The notes: a model not told the origin generated them from the letters alone. A DNA stretch of 64,000 nt from Brevibacillus_D fluminis_A (GCF_052072235.1 NZ_CM125436.1:3280001-3344000); one strand, 5' to 3'; shown: positions 17,231 to 24,718, counted from the stretch's first letter. Translations and numbers: made by a program.

Positions 17231-17259
17231 GTTATATCTCAGAAGCAGTTCTGTTTCAA
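17231..17259 (-). promoter_or_regulatory. Sigma-A promoter of the pdhABCD operon
   Basis: On the minus strand TTGAAA (17259-17254), a 17-base spacer and TATAAC (17236-17231) lie about 75 bases upstream of pdhA. An imperfect dyad, GTGTTACAACAC at 17261-17272, lies just upstream of the -35 and could bind a regulator. Confidence 0.7.
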
Positions 17260-17378
17260 TGTGTTACAACACTGATATTACAGGGTTTATTTCTTTTCTG
17301 TTCTGCTATATCATAATTTCTGTATCAGTTTTTTTCAAGTGCTTTTTTCCACTTTGTGCGTTTGTGAGGGATGAAACG

Positions 17379-18107
17379 ATGTCGGATTATACAAAACGAA
17401 CGATTGTAAAAGAAGAAGTGCCGAGCCACCATTTGCAAGGCACGCGCTCGGTGAAAGTGTACTTGCCACCAGGCTACAATGAGCTTGTCTCCTATCCGGT
17501 TGTCTACTGCCAAGACGGCAGCGATTTCTTCACGATGGGCCGGATCGCCACCATCGCCACCGAACTGATTTTGTCAGAAGGCATGGAGCCGTTTTTGATC
17601 GTGGGCGTATCGGTCGAGCGCAGCAAGCGCACCAGCGAATATTCGGCAACCGGCGAGCGCAATGAAGCGTACAAGCGCTTTTTCGCCGAGGAACTGATCC
17701 CCTTTATCGAAAGCCGGTATCCGGTGCAAAACCGCAAGCGCGTCATCGCTGGCGATTCGCTCGGCGGAACGGTCAGTCTGCATCTGGCACTGGACTATCC
17801 GGACATGTTCCCGCATGTGCTCGCACTCTCCGGCGCCTTCCTGCAGCCAACGCTCGAGGCGCTTTCGCTGGAGTCTGACTTGTCCTGGCTCGACTTGTGG
17901 ATGATTGTCGGACTGGAAGAGACAAGCGTCGAGACGCATATGGGCGACATCGATTTCGTCCATTGGAACCGACTTGCCAAAGACGCGCTTGAACAAAAGA
18001 ATGCCAGGCTCCATTACTGTGAAAAGCCTGGTGTTCATACGTGGGGATTTTGGCAAAAGGAGCTGCCGGACGGCTTGCGCCATTTCTTCCCGACCGTCGG
18101 GCTGTAG
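17379..18107 (+). CDS. Alpha/beta-hydrolase esterase of the enterochelin-esterase-like family
   Basis: A 242-residue cytosolic esterase. The substrate-side block VKVYLPPGYNE and the YPVVYCQDGSDFF segment are typical of the putative-esterase family (PF00756). The nucleophile is the Ser of GDSLGG near residue 127, and the catalytic histidine is probably in GVHTW near residue 223. The ATG at 17379 follows GTGAGGGATGAAACG; the longer upstream frame is a hydrophobic, AT-rich stretch without a binding site. The natural substrate is not evident. Confidence 0.82.
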   Translation: MSDYTKRTIVKEEVPSHHLQGTRSVKVYLPPGYNELVSYPVVYCQDGSDFFTMGRIATIATELILSEGMEPFLIVGVSVERSKRTSEYSATGERNEAYKRFFAEELIPFIESRYPVQNRKRVIAGDSLGGTVSLHLALDYPDMFPHVLALSGAFLQPTLEALSLESDLSWLDLWMIVGLEETSVETHMGDIDFVHWNRLAKDALEQKNARLHYCEKPGVHTWGFWQKELPDGLRHFFPTVGL

Positions 18108-18132
18108 GCTTATAAGAAACAGCTCTCGTGCT

Positions 18133-18327
18133 TCAATCGATACCGTTGATTTCGCGGATGTCGGCATAGTTGTAGCGGCGCCCGTCCGTGAGGGTAATCC
18201 CGTTTATGCCGGCATGTTCGATTTCGCCCGCCACCTGGTCTTCGTCGGAGAGCACGATCGTGACGATCTTGCTTTCCTCTGCCTGCAGGCTTTGCCGCAG
18301 CTTCGCTTGATCATTTGCGCTGAGCAT
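18133..18327 (-). CDS. Small conserved-looking protein, 64 residues
   Basis: Begins MLSANDQAKLRQSLQAEESK after AAGGAGGAATCAG, which decides the ATG at 18327. The second half (VTIVLSDEDQVAGEIEHAG, then GRRYNYADIREING) looks like a small beta-barrel of four or five strands, similar in texture to Sm-like or YolD-like domains. It is convergent with the esterase gene and lies just beyond the terminator of the BMC operon. Function unknown. Confidence 0.6.
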   Translation of the reverse strand: MLSANDQAKLRQSLQAEESKIVTIVLSDEDQVAGEIEHAGINGITLTDGRRYNYADIREINGID

Positions 18328-18438
18328 CTGATTCCTCCTTGGTGAAGTCGATTTTTTGCATAGAAATAGTATTTCATCAAACAGAAATGAATAAACGGGC
18401 GATGTTTCCTTCCATCGCACAACGGCTGCGCAAAAATG

Positions 18439-18481
18439 AAAAGACCTCGTCAGCGTCCGGTTGAACGCGGTGAGGTCTTTT
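18439..18481. terminator. Terminator at the end of the phosphonate/BMC operon
   Basis: AAAAGACCTC (18439-18448) pairs with GAGGTCTTTT (18472-18481). On the minus strand it lies 12 bases after the last BMC gene. Confidence 0.85.
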
Positions 18482-18492
18482 CGTCTTGTGCG

Positions 18493-18771
18493 TTATGAAG
18501 GTTTCACAGCCATTTCGTATGAATCGACGATCCCGACGATGGCGGCGTCCACCGGTGTCTCCTTCCGGTCAAACAGCATGCGCGCCGAACTTCCCTGTGC
18601 GACGATCACCCGCTCCCCGACGCCTGCGCCGATCCGGTCGGCCGCAACCACCACATTGTCCATCGCCCGATCGTGCGCATCAAAGGGCTGCACGAGCAAC
18701 AACTTCAAATGTTCCATGCCTGTTTCTTTTTGCGTAGACCAGACACTGCCGATCACTTTTCCCATAAACAT
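18493..18771 (-). CDS. BMC-P pentameric shell vertex protein (EutN/CcmL family)
   Basis: A 92-residue protein beginning MFMGKVIGSVWSTQK, the hallmark start of EutN/CcmL/PduN proteins. It continues with LKLLLVQPFD, NVVVAADRIGAGVGERVIVA and PVDAAIVGIVD. These proteins form pentamers that cap the vertices of bacterial microcompartments. ATG 18771 follows AAAGGGTGAGCC; an ATG two codons later is also possible. It is the last gene of the thirteen-gene operon, five bases downstream of the flavoprotein-like gene, and the only BMC-P protein in the window. Confidence 0.92.
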   Translation of the reverse strand: MFMGKVIGSVWSTQKETGMEHLKLLLVQPFDAHDRAMDNVVVAADRIGAGVGERVIVAQGSSARMLFDRKETPVDAAIVGIVDSYEMAVKPS

Positions 18772-18776
18772 CCGGC

Positions 18777-19592
18777 TCACCCTTTGTCTTTGATCTGCAG
18801 CGCAATGCCTTTCTCTTTCATCGCATCGTAGGCGAGCGGCGCTATGATCGTGCCTGCATCCACCCAAATCGTACCGCCAGCCGCGCCTGCGCAGCGATTG
18901 ATCCAATCAGCCGTCAGCAGTTTGCCTTCGAAAAGATACTCTGCATCCTCGGCAAGAGCGTCCTTCGCTCCGGCCGGTTCCGTGCGGGCCTTCGCTTTCA
19001 GCCTGCGCACCGCATAATCAGCCAGCGATCGCTGCGGGGCGAAATCGACACCTAACGCCTTCATCCCTTCCACATGTCGTGCGAACAGCTCACGGTACGG
19101 CTTTGGCAACTCCACCGTTTGCAAGGTGCGGCGGTCTGCCCGTTTGATTCCTGCCACGTCCTCGCCGACGATGACCGGCTTTCCCAATACAAGCGCAGCG
19201 AACGCAATTTCCGCTTTGATGGTCCCCTTCAACCCGGATGCAATCCGCGCCGCATTGTCCAGATCGATCTCCGGGATGATGATCGCATCATACTCTTTCG
19301 GCAATTCCAGCGGTGCTGGCGCATATTCGTCCATGGCGATCACTTTGCCAGCTCCGCCGCATTCAACACGGCTCATGCCGAGCCACGATGAGGTTTCCCC
19401 GTCCAAAAAGAGCATGTCATAGCGGATCTGCTGATTGGCAAGCGTGATGAACAGATCGTGATGCGCCTCATGCGCGGTGCTGTCGCAAAAGATAAACAGG
19501 ACACGCCGCTTGCCTTTTTCATCGCTGTGCACGGATTGCAAGACTTCTTTGGCTAACGATTCGATCAGCGCCCGTATGTCCACCGCCGTCAC
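18777..19592 (-). CDS. BMC-associated flavoprotein-like protein with C-terminal EutT-like segment
   Basis: A 271-residue protein. The N-terminal 165 residues look like an alpha/beta flavoprotein fold (RRVLFIFCDST, YDAIIIPEIDLDNAARIA, ALVLGKPVIVGEDV), resembling the flavoprotein-family proteins seen in some BMC loci. The last 50 residues (YLFEGKLLTADWINR, then VDAGTIIAPLAYDAMKEKGI) match a short module also found at the start of EutT-type adenosyltransferases and in the PduL encoded just upstream. The GTG start overlaps the PduL stop (GTGA), so translation is coupled. Flavin binding and catalysis are unproven. It could be a redox partner that recycles NADH or a shell-associated scaffold. Confidence 0.6.
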   Translation of the reverse strand: MTAVDIRALIESLAKEVLQSVHSDEKGKRRVLFIFCDSTAHEAHHDLFITLANQQIRYDMLFLDGETSSWLGMSRVECGGAGKVIAMDEYAPAPLELPKEYDAIIIPEIDLDNAARIASGLKGTIKAEIAFAALVLGKPVIVGEDVAGIKRADRRTLQTVELPKPYRELFARHVEGMKALGVDFAPQRSLADYAVRRLKAKARTEPAGAKDALAEDAEYLFEGKLLTADWINRCAGAAGGTIWVDAGTIIAPLAYDAMKEKGIALQIKDKG

Positions 19593-20374
19593 CTCGCCAA
19601 CCCGCGGCTCAACCGTCCGTTGACGCCCGCAACGGATACCGTGTCACCCGTTCGCAAGTTCGCAGCATTCGCCTCGTCGAGATCAATATGAAAATCGAGC
19701 CGATACTGCGGACTGACGCGCACCGTCACCTCGGGGAACAAAACCGGGCGCTCCCCGCCCGTGAGCAGCATAAGGTGATCGCCGTGCTGCACGCCGAATG
19801 TCGTTGCATCATCGGTCGACATGTGCACATGGCATTTCGCGATGATCACCCCTTGCTCCAATACGACACACCCTTTCGGACCGATGACCGCGACACCCGG
19901 TGTCCCATCGATCGCGCCGGAGAGGCGGACGGGTGGATGGATGCCGAGGGCAAACCCGTCCGTGCGTGATATTTCCACTTGTGTCGCTCCGCGTGACGGA
20001 CCGAGAATGCGAACGTTCGGAATCATTCCTTTTGGACCTACCAATGTCACTTGTTCCTTTGCGGCAAATTGTCCCGGCTGCGACAGCGGGCGCAGCGGCG
20101 TCAGCATATACCCTGGGCCGAAGAGCTGCTCCACATGCTCTTGGCTTACATGAATGTGCCTGTTCGACACGCCGGCTACGATGGACAAGCTTTCTCCCGC
20201 AACATTGCTCTTATCCGATACTCCTTTCTGCTCGAGCGGTTTCACCGAAATCCCTCTCCCTTTTAAAAAGTCAGCCGCCGCCGGAGTCAGTTTCTCTTCT
20301 TTTGCAAGGGGAAAGGGGTTGGGTATGCCCCTTTTCCACATGGCCCGCAGCGTCCCTTCCGTAATTACCGCCAT
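19589..20374 (-). CDS. pduL: PduL-type phosphate acyltransferase
   Basis: A 261-residue phosphotransacylase that converts acyl-CoA plus phosphate to acyl phosphate plus CoA. The two PduL barrels carry the metal-binding motifs NRHIHVS (71-77), CHVHMS (181-186) and DFHIDLDEANA (227-237). An N-terminal extension of about 60 residues (VITEGTLRAMW, then LTPAAADFLKGRGI) precedes them; it resembles a EutT-like module and may act in encapsulation. Inside a compartment this step regenerates the lumenal CoA needed by the aldehyde dehydrogenase. It starts 11 bases after the BMC-H stop. Confidence 0.92.
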   Translation of the reverse strand: MAVITEGTLRAMWKRGIPNPFPLAKEEKLTPAAADFLKGRGISVKPLEQKGVSDKSNVAGESLSIVAGVSNRHIHVSQEHVEQLFGPGYMLTPLRPLSQPGQFAAKEQVTLVGPKGMIPNVRILGPSRGATQVEISRTDGFALGIHPPVRLSGAIDGTPGVAVIGPKGCVVLEQGVIIAKCHVHMSTDDATTFGVQHGDHLMLLTGGERPVLFPEVTVRVSPQYRLDFHIDLDEANAANLRTGDTVSVAGVNGRLSRGLAR

Positions 20375-20385
20375 CGGCAGTCATC

Positions 20386-20673
20386 CTAGCCTTCCAGCTT
20401 GGGCAAGATCAATTCAATGTCGGAATGAGGGCGTGGGATGACGTGAACCGAGACGAGTTCTCCCACTTTTTCTGCCGCAGCCGCACCCGAATCAGTTGCC
20501 GCCTTCACTGCACCCACATCCCCGCGCACCATGACGGTCACCAACCCGCCACCGACGTGCACCTTTCCGATCAGATGGACGTTCGCTGCCTTGACCATCG
20601 CATCCGCCGCTTCGATCGCACCTACCAGCCCTTTCGTTTCCACCATACCGAGTGCTCCCATTTCTCCTGCCAT
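20386..20673 (-). CDS. BMC-H hexameric shell protein (PduA/EutM type)
   Basis: A 95-residue canonical BMC-domain protein: GALGMVETKGLVGAIEAADA, then KVHVGGGLVTVMVRGDVGAV and VHVIPRPH. It lacks permutation and extension, so it should be a major facet tile. The start at 20673 (MAGEMGALG) follows AAGGAGGAAGGAACA; the seven residues upstream in the same frame encode that binding site. It is located between the aldehyde dehydrogenase and PduL genes. Confidence 0.95.
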   Translation of the reverse strand: MAGEMGALGMVETKGLVGAIEAADAMVKAANVHLIGKVHVGGGLVTVMVRGDVGAVKAATDSGAAAAEKVGELVSVHVIPRPHSDIELILPKLEG

Positions 20674-20719
20674 TGTTCCTTCCTCCTTCACCATTTTTCA
20701 AAAAATGTTTGTTTCCGAT

Positions 20720-22195
20720 TTAGCCTTTCAGCTCCACAAGGACGGAGCGGATCAGCTCTTTTAACTCATCTTTGCTGAAAAGCTGTGCCGTTTGCGCCTG
20801 GGAAACCGCCTCAGCGACGACTTGCTCGGCGGCCGCCTGCGGAACTTCCATTTCTTTTAGGCCGTAAGCGACACGCTTCGTATTGAACAGATGCTGCGGC
20901 CCGATGTTATCGGACGTAATAGTGCCACCCAGCGCACCGCAGCCAAGGGTCAACGCTGGAAGAATACCTGTGGTTGCGCCAATTCCCCCAAAGGTTGTAC
21001 CGGCGTTCACAACGATGCGGGAAGCCGGTTTGTTGCGGCAAAACGACTCCACAACCGCTTCGGACTCCGCATGGATGCCGAGCGTATGGCCAAGACCGCC
21101 GAACTGTAGCAATGTGGTGCACAGCTCTTCGGCCTCCTGCTGATCTTTGGCTGTGTACATCGCGAGAATCGGGGCCAGCTTTTCGTACGAGAACGGATAG
21201 GTTTTCCCGACGCCGTCCTCTTCCGCAATCAACACTTTCGTGCCAGCCTCGACGATGATCCCGGCGATGTCCGCGATAGCTTGCGGCGATTTGCCTACAA
21301 GCGCGGCAGACAGCCCGCCATTTGCGACGAGTGCGGCACCCACCCGCTTCTTCTCATGATCGTCCAAAAAGGCCGCCCCTTGCCGTTTGAATTCTGCGAT
21401 CACTTTATGCCGGATTCGCTGATCGACGATGAGAGCCTGCTCGGAAGCGCAGATCGTCCCATTGTCGAAAGTTTTGCTTTGGAGAATGCGGCGAACCGCC
21501 GCCGGAATGTCCGCGCTTTCGTGCAAATAAACCGGAACATTGCCTGGTCCCACTCCATAGGCAGGCTTGCCAGAGGAATACGCCGCCTTGACCATTTGCG
21601 CGCCGCCCGTTGCCAAAATCAGTCTTGTGATCCGGTGGCTCATCAGCTCGTTGGTCGCGGCCAATGTCGGTTTTGCCACGCAGCCGATCGCCCCTTTTGG
21701 CGCACCGGCCCGTTCTGCCGCAGCCTGCATGATTCGCGCCGCCTCCAAAGTGCAGCGCGCGGCGTTCGGATGTGGACTGAACACGATGGCATTTCCCGCT
21801 TTAAGCGCGATCAGCGCCTTGTACATCACCGTAGACGTCGGATTGGTCGACGGAATGATCGCCGCAATGACGCCAAAAGGCTGTGCAATCTCCCACACTT
21901 TTTTATGGGCGTCCTTATGAATCGTGCCGACCGTTTTCATCTCTTTGATCGCGGCATACACATCGCGGGCCGCAAACATGTTTTTGGCGGTCTTGTCGGG
22001 CACATTGCCGAATCCTGTCTCCTCCACGGCAAGTGCGGCCAGCCGCGCCGCCGCTTCCTGGGCCGCTTGCGCCATGGCCTTCACGATGGCGTCGATCTGT
22101 TCCTGGCTATACAGAGCCAGCTCGCGCGCTGCGACGTCCGCTTGGGTCAACGCATCGCGCACGTCTTGTATCGATTGCAGATCCGTATCCATCAT
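20720..22195 (-). CDS. CoA-acylating aldehyde dehydrogenase, BMC cargo
   Basis: A 491-residue NAD-dependent dehydrogenase expected to turn acetaldehyde into acetyl-CoA. The catalytic Cys is near 249 in FDNGTICASEQ, and nucleotide-binding blocks are IIPSTNPTSTVMYKALIALK and ILATGGAQMVKAAYSSGKPA. To my reading these resemble the acetaldehyde-dehydrogenase half of AdhE and related enzymes more than EutE or PduP. After the conserved fold a linker leads to a C-terminal amphipathic helix (LFSKDELKELIRSVLVELKG), the position and form of a BMC encapsulation peptide. The ATG overlaps the stop of the upstream BMC-H gene by one base; a GTG one codon earlier is possible. Confidence 0.9.
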   Translation of the reverse strand: MMDTDLQSIQDVRDALTQADVAARELALYSQEQIDAIVKAMAQAAQEAAARLAALAVEETGFGNVPDKTAKNMFAARDVYAAIKEMKTVGTIHKDAHKKVWEIAQPFGVIAAIIPSTNPTSTVMYKALIALKAGNAIVFSPHPNAARCTLEAARIMQAAAERAGAPKGAIGCVAKPTLAATNELMSHRITRLILATGGAQMVKAAYSSGKPAYGVGPGNVPVYLHESADIPAAVRRILQSKTFDNGTICASEQALIVDQRIRHKVIAEFKRQGAAFLDDHEKKRVGAALVANGGLSAALVGKSPQAIADIAGIIVEAGTKVLIAEEDGVGKTYPFSYEKLAPILAMYTAKDQQEAEELCTTLLQFGGLGHTLGIHAESEAVVESFCRNKPASRIVVNAGTTFGGIGATTGILPALTLGCGALGGTITSDNIGPQHLFNTKRVAYGLKEMEVPQAAAEQVVAEAVSQAQTAQLFSKDELKELIRSVLVELKG

Positions 22196-22584
22196 CACGC
22201 TTCATCTTCACCTCGCTTCTCTTGTCCTGTCGCCTCCAGCAATGGCGGCAGCGGTTTTTTCTTCGCCTGCGCCTGTTTGCTTGCGACAAATGGGGCCACT
22301 TTGCTCTCCAGCCGTTTGATCAGCTGATGGACGCTCTGATCCGGGCGGGCGATGACGTGCGAATGGCGCAACCGCCCCACCCGCATCGCCGCAGCCTCGC
22401 CTGTCGCGACAGCTGCCTGCACAGCCGCAACATCGCCGATGATGTAGATCGTCACAATGCCCGCATCGGCCTGCTGATACGTCATGATTTGCACATCAGC
22501 CGCCTTCGCAGCCGCATCGGCAGCTGCAATCAGGGCAGGAAATCCGATCGTCTCGATCATGCCCAATGCTTTTGCTTCACTCAC
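22195..22584 (-). CDS. BMC-H shell protein with C-terminal extension
   Basis: A 129-residue protein. Residues 1-90 form a BMC domain (ALGMIETIGFPALIAAADAA, VTIYIIGDVAAVQAAV, HVIARPDQSVHQLI). A Lys/Pro-rich tail of about 35 residues follows (AQAKKKPLPPLLEATGQ, then EKRGEDEA) and is not part of the fold. GTG start after GAGGGTGATCGGAA. It differs clearly from the short BMC-H downstream, so the shell has at least two hexamer types. The tail could bind cargo or decorate one shell face. Confidence 0.92.
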   Translation of the reverse strand: MSEAKALGMIETIGFPALIAAADAAAKAADVQIMTYQQADAGIVTIYIIGDVAAVQAAVATGEAAAMRVGRLRHSHVIARPDQSVHQLIKRLESKVAPFVASKQAQAKKKPLPPLLEATGQEKRGEDEA

Positions 22585-22623
22585 TTCCGATCACCCTCAC
22601 GCGATTTGCTGATAGTTCCTTGC

Positions 22624-23409
22624 CTATTGCGCGACGATCCAATTGATGTCGCGGTCTTCCAGCTCCTGTTTCCAGTCCTTCGGGGCACTCACGCCGCTGA
22701 TGATAATGTCGATCTCTTTCAGATCGCAAATCTTGTAAAACGTGCCCAAGCCGATTTTCGATTGGTCTGTCATGACGATGCTCGTTTTGGCGTTTTCGAT
22801 GTACGTTTTCACAACCAACGCCTTCTCGACGTCATAGCTGGTGATGCCCTGCCGCATCGAGATGCCGTCGATGGACAGAAACGCTTTGTCGATGTGAAAA
22901 TTTTCAATCATGTTCACGGACAATGCGCCTGACGTGCGCAAATGTTTGGGCTGGACCTTGCCGCCGATAAAATACAGCTCGCCCGTCAAAAGCCCTTTGT
23001 TGTGATAGTCCATTAACAGCGAGAGCGCGGGAAACGAGCCGGTCAAGATCGTCACATTTTGCTTATGGACCAGATACGGGATGATGTGCTGTGTCGTCGT
23101 CCCGTCATCGATGACGATCACGTCGTTGTTTTGCACCAGGAGGGAAGCGGCGCGGCCAATCAGCTGCTTCTCCTCCGCATACAGCACTTCCCGTTTCAAG
23201 TGCGAGGGCTCTTCGCGATCGTAGTTGATTTTGATCGCGCCGCCATAGACCCGTTTAAGCCGCTGCTCCCCCTCCAGCTCCTCCAAATACCGTCGGATCG
23301 TCTCGGACGAAACTTGCAGCTTTTCAACCAGCTCATTCGTCCGCACTTTCCCGGCGAAATGTAAAATATTGAGAATGATTTCCTTGCGCTCTTCTCCGAT
23401 TAATGACAC
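22624..23409 (-). CDS. DeoR-family transcriptional regulator
   Basis: A 261-residue regulator. The N-terminal winged helix (EERKEIILNILHFAGKVRTN, then LQVSSETIRRYLEELE) is followed by a DeoRC-type sensor domain with IDDGTTTQHIIPYL and MTDQSKIGLGTFYKI. Such domains usually bind a phosphorylated metabolite; here a pathway intermediate such as phosphonoacetaldehyde is a reasonable guess. The GTG at 23409 is chosen because AAGGAGG precedes it at eight bases. It is encoded within the operon, between the catabolic and the shell genes, so it probably controls it. Other AEP clusters usually carry GntR or LysR regulators, so this choice is uncommon. Confidence 0.82.
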   Translation of the reverse strand: MSLIGEERKEIILNILHFAGKVRTNELVEKLQVSSETIRRYLEELEGEQRLKRVYGGAIKINYDREEPSHLKREVLYAEEKQLIGRAASLLVQNNDVIVIDDGTTTQHIIPYLVHKQNVTILTGSFPALSLLMDYHNKGLLTGELYFIGGKVQPKHLRTSGALSVNMIENFHIDKAFLSIDGISMRQGITSYDVEKALVVKTYIENAKTSIVMTDQSKIGLGTFYKICDLKEIDIIISGVSAPKDWKQELEDRDINWIVAQ

Positions 23410-23434
23410 GGATTCGCCTCCTTGCGTCGATTGG

Positions 23435-24601
23435 CTAGTCCGCGAGCTTTTGCACCTCTTCATGGATGAAAATCTGCCGCTTCTCCAGCTCTTTGAATAC
23501 TGCCGTCGGGTCGAACGCCTCTTCCGGCGTGATCACACCCGTCGCGTTCACTTGCCCGCGCGCGATCATTTCCGTCGCGATCGCCATCGGGATGCCGACA
23601 TTGCGCGTGTAAGCCCGCAATCCTTCCCATCCCGGCTGTGAGCCATCGGAGCGCGGATGGGTGTGGTACAAGGTGTGCATCACGTTTTTGCCATCTTTCT
23701 TCCCCGTGACTTCCACGTGTAAGGAATAGCCGTACAGCTCTGTCTCGCGGCCTTCCCTCGAGTTGTAGAGATAATCGGCGATGCAATCGAGCACACCGAC
23801 CTCCTGACCGTTCACCGTGATTTTGTCATTGCGCATGAAGCCCCAGTCGTACAGCGCTTTGACCAGCTGCATATTTTTCATCGGCCATGTGCCGCGCACC
23901 TCGATCAGCTTGACACCTTTGCCGCTCAATGCTTTCGCAAGCGTTTTTGTCTCCGCATGCGGAATGATGTACTGCACGGTCTTGCCGTATGGTTCAGGCA
24001 GGTTGATTTCGCGCGGGCGTGCAAAAGGCGGCACTTGAACGAATTCCCCGTTTTCAAACACGATCCGTCCGGGCAGGTTCGGGTCGTATTCATATGTGGT
24101 CGTCTCCGCGATCGATTTGGAAAAGGCAATCGGCCGAAACGCGCCGTGACTGACCCGCACTTCGTCGACTTCATCCAGTTGATTCGCGGCATGCATCGCC
24201 ATCATCTGCGTCACCCCCGGTGTCATCCCGAAACCGGGCAAGCATGTTTTGCCGTTTTTCCGAAAAATCGGATCGAACTCATCTTCGGCGCCGAATCCGT
24301 TCAAATTGATCCCGTGGCACCCGGCTTCGGCAATGCATGCGGTTGACAACCCGTTCAACGTGATCGTCGTTCCGTCCATGACAATGTCGTAGCCGCGCAT
24401 TTGATTGACCGTCGCTTCATGATCCCGCACGTTGACTTTGACAAAATCAACCCGCGGATCATTCAATTGTTCGACCAGCTTGATGCCCACTTCTTCGTTG
24501 AAATCGCCAATCGTAATTTTCTCGAATCGGGAATGCAGGACGAGATCGAGCACGGATTCTCTGCAAATATTGCCGGCACCGCCCAAGCAAAACACTTTCA
24601 T
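23435..24601 (-). CDS. Saccharopine dehydrogenase-like NAD(P)-dependent oxidoreductase
   Basis: A 388-residue oxidoreductase. The Rossmann motif is at the N-terminus (MKVFCLGGAGNI; the glycines are at 7, 8 and 10), and blocks such as IVMDGTTITLNGLSTACIAE and CLPGFGMTPGVTQMMAMHAA are typical of the saccharopine/lysine-6-dehydrogenase fold. The C-terminal half carries a GVITPEEAFDP block. ATG 24601 follows AAAAGGGAGGGTTTACA. It sits between phnW and the regulator after a 117-base gap. The substrate is unknown. In this context it could act on an amine made or consumed around the AEP transamination step, or serve as an NAD(P)H sink. Lysine metabolism itself is unlikely here. Confidence 0.75.
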   Translation of the reverse strand: MKVFCLGGAGNICRESVLDLVLHSRFEKITIGDFNEEVGIKLVEQLNDPRVDFVKVNVRDHEATVNQMRGYDIVMDGTTITLNGLSTACIAEAGCHGINLNGFGAEDEFDPIFRKNGKTCLPGFGMTPGVTQMMAMHAANQLDEVDEVRVSHGAFRPIAFSKSIAETTTYEYDPNLPGRIVFENGEFVQVPPFARPREINLPEPYGKTVQYIIPHAETKTLAKALSGKGVKLIEVRGTWPMKNMQLVKALYDWGFMRNDKITVNGQEVGVLDCIADYLYNSREGRETELYGYSLHVEVTGKKDGKNVMHTLYHTHPRSDGSQPGWEGLRAYTRNVGIPMAIATEMIARGQVNATGVITPEEAFDPTAVFKELEKRQIFIHEEVQKLAD

Positions 24602-24682
24602 TGTAAACCCTCCCTTTTGGTTCAAGCATGTAATATCCACACAGAAAAATGAATTCATCGCACAACATACACGTTGTTTACA

Positions 24683-24696
24683 TTGTTTTTCCTTGG
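24683..24696 (-). promoter_or_regulatory. Candidate operator: 14-base word shared with the operon leader
   Basis: CCAAGGAAAAACAA (minus strand) lies in the 117-base gap between phnW and the saccharopine-dehydrogenase-like gene. The identical word occurs at 30648-30661 in the leader of phnS. A TTGTCA that could serve as a -35 lies just upstream at about 24704-24709. A binding role is inferred from the repetition only. Confidence 0.4.
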
Positions 24697-24718
24697 TTTA
24701 TTTGACAAAAAAACACGG

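Noticed and set aside
18493..22584. Truncated ethanolamine (EUT), propanediol (PDU) or glycyl-radical compartment
   Set aside because: No ammonia-lyase, diol dehydratase, glycyl-radical enzyme, aldolase or B12 gene is present, and the genes are compact and intact, so degeneration is not supported.
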